This document shows positions 48,656 through 55,393 of a DNA stretch of 55,393 nt, one piece after another. Under the pieces are notes generated by a model. The model made no database searches, was not told where the DNA came from, and saw only the letters and a program-made list of their open reading frames with translations. Where the stretch lies: NCBI GenBank assembly GCA_910574455.1, contig CAJSYZ010000002.1, positions 1-55,393 of the forward strand, given 5' to 3'. Positions within the stretch are counted from its first letter, which is position 1; each line of letters begins with the position of its first letter. Source of the DNA: Trichaptum fuscoviolaceum (Eukaryota; Basidiomycota; Agaricomycetes; Hymenochaetales; Trichaptaceae). The position numbers were made by a program, and so were the translations under genes.

Positions 48656-49416
48656 TTTTTAAAATGATAATATGATTACATACTATAACATACAATATAA
48701 CAGGTAAAATCGTCCCTAATGTATCTCGGGTTCCAGTATCAAATATATTGACCTTATCAGGCACGTAAAATTCAATACAAAGTGTGCCATGATTACAGCT
48801 ACTATCTTAGGCAATCAGCATTATGGCTCTTTTATTCCGTAAAATGCAATACATGGCTTAGCAGCCTGTTAGGGTTTGTACTGGATTTCAGTGTTTGTAT
48901 TGCGCATATAGTGACTAAAATTTAGTATATATGCTGTCATTATGGTGACCTATGTAATTAATTCTGCCGCAGTTAATGGGATTATGTAGTTTACATACTC
49001 TAGCTTTCATTGTAATGTCTAGCAGCATGGTAGCGATGACACCGTAATGTGTCGATGATAATGCATGATAGCGATGCTGGGAGCTATCTTTAGATACAAG
49101 GCACCACGTCATGACAGCGATGCCAATGAATGATGGGCCCTGATCATGAATTCTAGGCCATATATAGCTTACATTTAGTTACAAATGACATCAGACTGCC
49201 GGCTCCGATGACAAATTAGTACTCCTTATAATCAAATTTACGTTACATCAGGTCTATCATTGGGTATCTACGCTGGCTTGCCGACAGCTCTTTTATTTAA
49301 TTCTGGCCGTTGTCAATGGCTGATGATGGTTAATAATGAATTATATTAATATTAACGTGCTATTGTACATCATACACTATACTAATGTCATTCAGATGCA
49401 CGTCGGAGATCGAGCA
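48656..49416. other. AT-rich left subterminal region of the element
   Basis: This stretch is strongly AT-rich compared with the array. It has no convincing gene; the 65-codon minus ORF at 49112-48915 has no recognisable features. Several AGCGATG motifs (three within 49030-49125) could be subterminal transposase-binding repeats, which is inference only. Confidence 0.5.
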
Positions 49417-49587
49417 TGCCCCTGGGTAACGCTTGCGGAACCATCGAGGAATGAACGCACTCTCATACAGTGCGTTGGCTTCAAGATCCTTGCAATTCCT
49501 ACCACGGAAGGGCAACTAGTATCACAAGGCGGCATCAGCGTAAGTGAAGGTATAGCGCAAAAGAGCTCACCTGCCAAAGACAAGGCT
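49417..49587 (-). pseudogene. Second Ser/Thr kinase gene fragment
   Basis: This aligns with 50122-50285, the C-terminal part of the larger kinase copy. On the minus strand it reads VFGR, then a 58 nt intron from gtgagc to actag, then LPFRGRNCKDLEANALYE and AFIPRWFRKRYPGAC before homology stops. It keeps a normal 3' splice site that the larger copy appears to have lost. Divergence between the two pieces is well above that among array units, so they are old paralogues or independently captured. Confidence 0.7.
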
Positions 49588-49598
49588 GTTTGCGCAGC

Positions 49599-49650
49599 AT
49601 CTCTAATGCTCCTTGCCGGAAGCATAGGCGACGGGATGGGCTCGTTCAAT
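49599..49650 (+). pseudogene. Possible tiny coatomer beta-prime fragment
   Basis: 49599-49645 resembles 52698-52744 of the coatomer piece (shared ATGCTCCTT, ATAGGCGAC and GGGATGG; protein-level SLMLL..SIGDGMG against ALMLLLLAIGDRDG). The match is only about 45 bp and could be coincidental. Confidence 0.3.
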
Positions 49651-50024
49651 GGAATTGTTGCGAACTGGTGGGGCTGACGGCTGAGACGACCGAGGATCTC
49701 TTTGACTCTGAGGCCAACTGCGAGACGATCCTGTCGCAAATCGGGAGAGAAAGCTGGCATGGCAATGGGCGAAAAGCAGGCTGGAAATTCTTTCCCTGGT
49801 CGCCAGCGAAGGGGGGCGAGGAACTCGTACTCAGCGGGTCAGGACGCCAGCGCATGGAGCCTTCGGGTCGTCGACAAGGACGCACATGCTGAGGTACGCG
49901 CCTTCCTGGACCTTATGTGGTGCAGTCTTCCACCAGCGGGGACAGGCTGTGTCTTATTTGCGACCTGATCCCAGTTTCTGCGGCGGAGGTTAGCTAGAGA
50001 ATGGCGCAGATGCGGTTGATTGAC
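49651..50024. other. Unassigned stretch inside the element
   Basis: GC-rich, with overlapping open frames on both strands (49590-49892 plus, 49702-49968 plus, 49885-49646 minus). Nothing is recognised; it may be another captured fragment. Confidence 0.4.
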
Positions 50025-51163
50025 TTACACTTCTCGGAAGTACCGGCTCTGCAAGGTATCCTGCACCGGGATGCGGTGGTCTGGGTTCTTGGCTAGCAGA
50101 CGCCGCATCAGATGGCATGCCTCTGGGCAGCGCTTGCGGAACCATCGAGGAATGAACGCGTTTTCGTACAGTGCTTTGGCTTCAAGATCCTTGCGATCCC
50201 TCCCACGGAAGGGCAGTAATAAAGGCGGTGTCAGTGAAAGTGATGGGTTGGAACAGAGGAAGCTCACCCTGCCGAAGACAAGCTCATAGAACATGACGCC
50301 AACGGAGAAGCTGTCGGCCTTGTATGAGTAATGGTCGCCACGGAGCATCTCTGGTGCCGTGTAGCCCGGCGTGCCACACTTGCCCTTCGTCCTGTGCCAA
50401 CAGTCATCGTAAGTTAGTACCTCGTCAATGCTCACCGCGTGTCCCTTGAAAACATGCGCGAGGCCGAAGTCCCAGATGACGAGCCGATCTTGCTCATCCA
50501 TGAAGACGTTGTCGGGCTTGAGGTCGCAATGGACGATGGCCTGGTCGTGCAAGGTGCCCACTGCATAGCACTGCAAGACGATGAGACACGACATGGGGAA
50601 AGGAAGCGGAGACGAACTAGTTGCACCATCGTGCAAGGTGCCCACTGCGTAGCACTGCAGAGATGATGAGTCACCATTCGAGAGAAAGGGGGAAAGGGAA
50701 GACGTACTAGTTGCGCCATAATGAACTTGATTTCATGCATGTGGAACAGCTTCTTCGTGTTGGTCATCGCTCCTCGCAAAGTGCCACCGGCAGCCAGACC
50801 TTGGATGATGATGAAGTCATGCGGGTCCATGAGGGATTCTATTAGAGGGGTATAATAGGGCGAGTTAAGCAAAGTCAGGTAAGAAAGGATCTACTTCTCT
50901 GTAAACAACATCTCCCGGCGACTGTCTTGATCGACACTCGCGCGTGGAATCTGCTTGATCGCGACCTTCTTGCCGAATTCGCGATGAGAGATGTCCACGG
51001 CCTGGTAGACGCGGCCAAATCCGCCTTTTCCGAGGACGGCTTCGAGCTTGTAGTCGTCGGGTCGTTTACAGAGCGCCTCGCGGGCGAGCTTCGTGGTCGA
51101 TGATGAAGAGACGCGTGCTCCCGCGTGCCACCGTGCCACACTGGGTGTAACACATGCAAGCAT
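50025..51163 (-). pseudogene. Ser/Thr protein kinase gene, captured and broken
   Basis: From an ATG at 51163 the frame has a glycine loop GKGGFG (residues 45-50) and VAIK with the ATP lysine at residue 70. It then meets an in-frame TAG at 50893-50891, exactly where kinases have the start of helix C (TEK*ILSYL). The same frame continues through LIESLMDPHDF to MAQL. An intron (50707-50571, gtacgt donor) leads to CYAVGTLHD, the catalytic loop HCDLKPDN (Cys replaces the usual Arg of HRD), a DFG motif (WDFGLA), CGTPGYTAPEM, and the C-lobe to TAA at 50027-50025. The intron contains an 84 bp tandem duplication of the intron end and exon start. Near 50230-50270 an intron acceptor seems lost, giving readthrough. 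Family beyond Ser/Thr kinase is not assigned. Confidence 0.8.
50549..50716. repeat. 84 bp tandem duplication in the kinase fragment
   Basis: The segment beginning GTGCAAGGTGCCCACTGC (50547 and 50631, plus strand) recurs 84 bp later, ending in TACTAGTTGC / AACTAGTTGC. It duplicates a splice acceptor and the first codons of the following exon, so two alternative acceptors exist (exon starts at 50570 or 50654). Confidence 0.8.
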
Positions 51164-51436
51164 ACAGTCACACTCAGGTGGCACAGTAGTAAATCATCAG
51201 AAAAAGAAGATAAAATATGAGTAGAGTATAGTTACATACCATCAGAACCAAAAATACAAAGATTTGAAGGCCATCCTGTGGATGGATGGATGTCGAGGGG
51301 GATGGATGGACGACGACGAAGTGGAAAGAGAGAGAGAGGGAGGAGGTCGTTGAATGCGACGCGTCACGGTCTTGCTCAAGTTGGTAATTCAAACTCCGCA
51401 GCATCATCGCGCCTCAAGCTTCAAATCGCTAAGTCC
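51164..51436. other. Spacer between kinase and coatomer pieces
   Basis: AT-rich to 51240, then a short GATG simple repeat (51281-51292 and 51301-51310). No gene is seen. The kinase and coatomer fragments are divergently oriented around it. Confidence 0.5.
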
Positions 51437-53204
51437 GCAAAAAACATCAGAGTTGGTTCAAACTTCAGACAATTTCCAGCTACGCGTCTTCAATTACAAC
51501 ACTCACGAGAAAGTGACCGCATTTGAGGCCCATCAGTATTGTGCTGACGGGCTGCAATGATATGACGATCAAGGCTTAGGACTGGGACAAAGAGTGGAAG
51601 TGTATTCAGGTGCGTATATCCACTGCTTCAAAATGAGACTTTGTCTAATTATCTCTGAAGATAGAAGGACACACGCACTCCATCATGAACCTTGTATTCA
51701 ACCTCAAGGACACCAACACCTTCGCCTCCTCTTGTCTTGATTACACCATGAAGATGTTGTCACTCAGCTCCTCGACGCCGAATTTCACCCTCGAGGCACA
51801 TCAGAAGGGCGGCATAAACTATGTTGACTTCTACCCCGGTGACAAACTGTATCTTGTCACGAGCGGTGACGACCGAACAATCGAAATCTGGGACTACCTC
51901 AGCAAAAGTTATGTACAGACGTTGGAGGACACACCAACAACGTCTCGTTTGCCATATTCCACCCTAGTCTTCCCTTGATCGTCAGCGGTTCGGAACGATT
52001 AAGATCTGGAACTCGGGCACGTGCCGCCTGGAAATTACCTCAAGCAACGCTCTTGTACGCGCATGGTGCATTACCGTCCGACCGCAGGGGAACGAGGTTG
52101 GCGTAGGGTATGACGAAGGTGTGGTCGTGGTCAAACTTGGCCGTGACGAGCCTTCCACAAGCAAGTTTCCTCTCTTCATCCTAGACTTCTACACGCTAAC
52201 ATGGAATGATAGCCCAATATACCTGCTGGGCAACATCCCCGCTCACAACCGCGTTTATCTTGCCGATAAAGACATTAAAGTGTTCGGTTACTCCCTGTCT
52301 TTGAACCTCACCGAGTATCAGAGTGCAATCCTGCGTGGGGATATGGAGGCTGCGGAGGAGATCCCGCCGACTGTACCGAAAGAGCAGCGGAGCAAAGTCG
52401 CGCGTTTCCTAGAAGCCCGAGGTACGTCTTTGATAACCATCGAATTCAGCAGAAAAACTGACTCAATCGTTCTCCTTTTCACAGATCTTAAGGAGCTCGC
52501 GTTACAGGTTACAACAGACCCTGATCACAAGTTCGACCTCGCACTTCAACTCGACGATCTAGACGCGGCCCTGGAGATCGCACGTACAACACCCAAGCAC
52601 GAGGCGGAGTCGAAGTGGAAGGCTGTCGGTGACCGCGCGCTGGCCGTCTGGCGCCTCGACCTCGCACGGGAACGCTTTGAGAATGCAGGGGATCTGAGCG
52701 CTCTCATGCTCCTTCTGCTAGCGATAGGCGACCGGGATGGTCTCAAGAAACTCGCTGAGCAAGCCGGTGAGTATTCATACCGTTTTAAATAGCTCTTTAG
52801 GTTTCTGAGGATTTATTGTAGAGGAGAAGGGCCAAAACAACCTTGCGTTCGCGAGTCGGCTGCAGCTTGGCGACACGACTGCATGCGTCGACCTGCTGGT
52901 GAAGACCGACAGAGCGCCGGAAGCTGCGCTCTTCGCTCGTACATTTGCGCCTAGGTATGTGATACATCTATTCAAAGGATGAAGAGGCTGTTTATTCCTT
53001 CCCTCAATACTCCTCGTAGCCTCGTCCCAAAGACCGTGAGTGCATGGCGGACAAATCTCGATTTAAAAGGCCGCAAAAAGATCGCGACAGCAATCGCATC
53101 ACCCGAGGAAAACCCTGAGCTTTTCTCTGAAGGGTGGGCGGACGCACTAGAAAGAGATAAGGTGATGGAAGCGCAGCAGGCTGGCATACAAGTGATCGGA
53201 CATT
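51437..53204 (+). pseudogene. Coatomer subunit beta-prime (Sec27/COPB2-like), captured and decayed
   Basis: The intact protein is a WD40/solenoid subunit of the COPI coat in Golgi-ER traffic. Recognisable blocks in order are: NFQLRVFNYNTHEKV; SIVLTGCNDMTIKA followed by a stop where the family has Trp (TAG near 51577), then DWDKEWKCIQ; MNLVFNLKDTNTFASSCLD; NYVDFYPG; GVVVVKLGRDEP; PAHNRVYLADKDIKVFGYSL; KEQRSKVARFLEARG; and KTDRAPEAALFARTFAP near the C-terminus. Introns at 51610-51660, 52422-52484, 52767-52821 and 52955-53019 are kept. Damage: the N-terminal WD repeats are missing, there is a deletion after FEAH (about 51532), frameshifts near 51932 and 51996, and the central part between GRDEP (52153) and LLGNIPAHNR (about 52225) is lost, roughly 300 residues. 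Confidence 0.88.
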
Positions 53205-53316
53205 CTGGTACGTGTCCCATTTTACCTGCTGCACACTGCAAATAATCATATTACAACGTCTTCTGGAGGCTTGAGGTTACCCGGAAAACACATGATCCTT
53301 ACGTATTTTAGCAGAG

Positions 53317-54944
53317 GTGATGATCCTACGCATGTCCCACCCATCCCCGAATGCGCGCGAATACATCATGGCCCTCGGTTTACTCCTCTTGTCTCATGCC
53401 CCCGGACAACCGATTACCGTTACGCTGGAGACGTACAATGAGACGCTCAATCGTCAGATTACGCCCAATGTTCGCACCTACAAGACTATGATTCTGGCAT
53501 TGTGCGAGTGTGACAAGGAGGTCCAACGAGTCATCGGTCAGCTCGAATGGCGGCAAAGGCGGCGTGAATTCAATGCCAAGAGAGACACGTTGGATTTCCC
53601 AGAATTGGAGCAGGTTCAATTGCTTCGTAGGGAAGATAACTTTAAAGGGAATCTATCATGTTCTCCTCCGTTCTTGCGCGCTTCATTGCAATGTCGACGC
53701 TGCAGTTCGTATCTGGACCCATATCGAAGACATCACCCATTTTCAACCCAATGCTATGTGCTATCTCCACCTCCTGAGTACCTACGTGTCGACCGGCGAC
53801 ATATAATTAGCACAAGACGTGCTCACGGAGTTCTGTTTGGCCTCGGCCGAGGGTCGCGTCTCCTGGGACGTTGCAGAAGGCGTCGAGGATCTTTCGACTC
53901 ACATCCTTAGCGACGACGTACGCCCTGGGCAGGCGCGTGCGGCGCAAATGCTCATGTGGATAAAGATAGCCGAGGCGTATTTCCTGGCGAAGCAGCCCGT
54001 GAAGGCTTTCGCACTTCTCGAGGAAATGATAGACACGAAAGCAAGCGTTCTGTTCGTCCCGGCCGATGTTCCCCCTCCCTGCTCAGCGGTCTATACTGCC
54101 TTCATAACTGGGTCAATACGGAGCGATGACATACACTCGGCCCTCGCGTGTTCAGATGCTAGAGCAGAATACAGTCGCCGTGCACGCTTTGGAGCCTTCG
54201 CTGCGCACACCGCACCCCAATCAGGCCGCCTGGAACACGATACTCGAAGCACTGGCAAAGGAAAAGATGCTCCCCAAATTCAACCGCCTATACTGCACTC
54301 TGCTGGATGTGGCCGATTGCGACGGTTTGCATATCAGCGACTACGACCGGATCGCCATCTTCGAGCTCAGAGTCGAGAATCTCCGCCGCCATCCTGATCT
54401 TCCTAAGGAGGAGTTCGACGAGATCGTGTCGTACCTCCTCAATCTGGAATACCGCACGGGCGCCATCACGTACTCGCTCGGGCACAGCCACGACGATTTC
54501 TTCATCGCCTTCCTCGGTGTCTGGGCCCAGCGCGGTCAGTACGCCGACGCCTAGTAGCTCCTCGAGAATTTTGTTCAGTAAGGCGTGCAGTTCCTCGACG
54601 ACGCGAAGGCATCTGGCGAGCTCGATGCACAGATGATCATCAGTCGGTGCTGCACAGCGCGATGGACAGAGTCCTTCTTATCAAGGACAAGGATGGGGAA
54701 TTACCGCACTCATGCACTGGATTTCGTCACTCGCCTCGGCTCAGTCATGACTAGATTGGACTTGCTTCCCGACATTCGCGCATGCGCGCCGATCTTGCAG
54801 GCTTACAGCGCAGCTTTGCCAAAGGAGAAGTTGGGTCTGTACCGGGACGGACGGCGCGTGCTGAAGGCGCTCGAGAGCAATAAAGAGAAGCAGTCCATGG
54901 ACTGGTATTCAATCGAGGATGCCATGATAACCATTGTACAGTAG
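53317..54944 (+). pseudogene. PPR-repeat protein gene (mitochondrial type), captured and decayed
   Basis: Pentatricopeptide-like text runs in pieces: TVTLETYNETLNRQITPNVRTYKTMILAL (53427-53513 region), RSCALHCNVDAAVRIWTHIE, LAQDVLTEFC, VKAFALLEEMIDTKA, NQAAWNTILEALAKE and YADA near 54550. These resemble organellar PPR proteins of Agaricomycetes, which bind RNA in mitochondria. Breaks: a frameshift near 53640, an in-frame TAA at about 53802 (GDI*LAQDV), a frameshift near 54150, two consecutive TAG codons at 54554-54559 and a TAA about 27 bases later in the same frame. The last open stretch is 54585-54944. The start is missing; the fragment appears to begin after an intron acceptor near 53312. 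Confidence 0.75.
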
Positions 54945-55293
54945 CTTATATGAAAATAGAACACCTTCTGATGCCAATGTTAAGACAATTGTGTGAAAAT
55001 GTAGCTCATATAACCTTCGTACAAACAGCTATCGGGCAGACACATCAATACGGTAGATTTTAAGACTCTTATATTTGATTCTAGCTGTATCTAATAACTA
55101 CATCAGACCGATAGCATACCTGTAATCTAATTACCAGAGTGCTGGCAGTACGACAGAGGCCTTGTCAGATGGCAGCATGATGATATCAGATGATATGCTG
55201 CCGTCTGCATGGCAGCTCCCTGATATTGCTAAATCGGGACGACATCCGATTATATACGCCGGAATCGTCCGAAATCGGCTACCATTTGGGAGC
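54945..55293. other. AT-rich right subterminal region of the element
   Basis: No gene is seen. It holds a hairpin at 55171-55202 and, nearer the end, CCGATT/AATCGG inverted motifs (about 55246-55277) that could serve as subterminal binding sites. Confidence 0.5.
55171..55202. repeat. Hairpin in element right end
   Basis: Perfect 8 bp arms GGCAGCAT/ATGCTGCC separated by 16 nt. Confidence 0.6.
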
Positions 55294-55306
55294 CTTTTTC
55301 CCGATG
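55294..55306 (-). repeat. Right terminal inverted repeat
   Basis: On the minus strand CATCGGGAAAAAG; one mismatch to the left terminus. Confidence 0.85.
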
Positions 55307-55393
55307 CAGTGAGAACGACGGCGTCCAACATTCGCGAGACCATCAGCCTAAGCTGAGATGGATTCTATCATCTTGGTGTGCTATCACGCTGTT
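55307..55393. repeat. Tandem unit 5, continuation after the insertion
   Basis: Matches 6505-6590 and 16045-16131. It begins with the right CA duplication (55307-55308), and the unit continues beyond the window. Confidence 0.95.

Larger units (their letters stand above)
48643..55306. mobile_element. 6664 bp non-autonomous TIR element carrying host gene fragments
   Basis: The element interrupts unit 5 at a position that is intact in the other units (for example 16045-16046). It begins CATCAGGAAAAAG and ends with the reverse complement of CATCGGGAAAAAG (12 of 13 matching), and a 2 bp CA is duplicated. Termini and TSD point to a cut-and-paste DNA transposon; a 2-3 bp TSD is known for CACTA-like (CMC) elements, but the family cannot be fixed from this. 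No transposase-like ORF is seen. Inside, AT-rich subterminal parts flank GC-richer, intron-bearing pieces of a kinase gene (minus strand), coatomer beta-prime (plus) and a PPR protein (plus). Retained introns show capture from genomic DNA rather than mRNA. Confidence 0.85.

Noticed and set aside
51437..54944. Repeat-induced point mutation as the cause of the in-frame stops
   Set aside because: TGG to TAG in the coatomer piece fits a C:G to T:A change, but the other stops and the many indels have no clear directional bias that can be judged without the donor sequences.
48643..55306. Helitron interpretation of the gene-capturing element
   Set aside because: Helitrons lack inverted termini and target duplications and end in CTRR with a nearby hairpin. 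This element has TIRs and a 2 bp TSD.

Overview
The window looks like a basidiomycete, most likely Agaricomycete, nuclear genome. Introns are short (43-84 nt), GT-AG, with CTNAY-type branch sites. The recognisable host-gene pieces (coatomer beta-prime, a mitochondrial-type PPR protein, a Ser/Thr kinase, an ARO8-type aminotransferase) read like fungal proteins. No rRNA, tRNA, CRISPR or bacterial-style operon was seen.

Bases 1-48642 and 55307-55393 form a head-to-tail array of a roughly 9.5 kb unit. Taking the start codon of the Ser-rich gene as boundary, the units are: unit 0 (1-467, partial), unit 1 (468-10041), unit 2 (10042-19458), unit 3 (19459-33056, enlarged by an internal 4.11 kb duplication), unit 4 (33057-42563) and unit 5 (42564-48642, then interrupted). 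From low to high coordinates each unit holds: an unassigned block with a minus-strand ORF; a four-exon minus-strand gene for a 126-residue protein, intact in all five copies; a long block with no confident gene; a spliced plus-strand gene whose 5' end is unresolved; another unassigned block; a small fragment of an aminotransferase gene; and a three-exon minus-strand gene for a Ser/Thr/Ala-rich protein of about 848 residues, intact only in unit 2. The array runs off both ends of the window.

Unit 5 is split by a 6664 bp insertion (48643-55306). It has 13 bp terminal inverted repeats (12/13 matching) and a 2 bp CA target duplication, and the other units supply the empty site. It carries no recognisable transposase. 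Its cargo is intron-containing, broken pieces of host genes: a Ser/Thr kinase with one in-frame stop plus a second kinase piece, coatomer beta-prime with its middle missing, and a PPR protein with frameshifts and stops. It is best read as a non-autonomous DNA transposon that captured genomic gene segments.

Two structural oddities matter for assembly. A 4.1 kb segment is tandemly repeated inside unit 3, joined at 26915/26916. A 2.7 kb stretch of unit 4 (about 37083-39830) carries dense 1-2 base indels against four near-identical sister copies and looks like poor consensus. Functions of the two best-supported array genes are unknown; their reality is argued from splice signals, intron phase and the pattern of differences between units.
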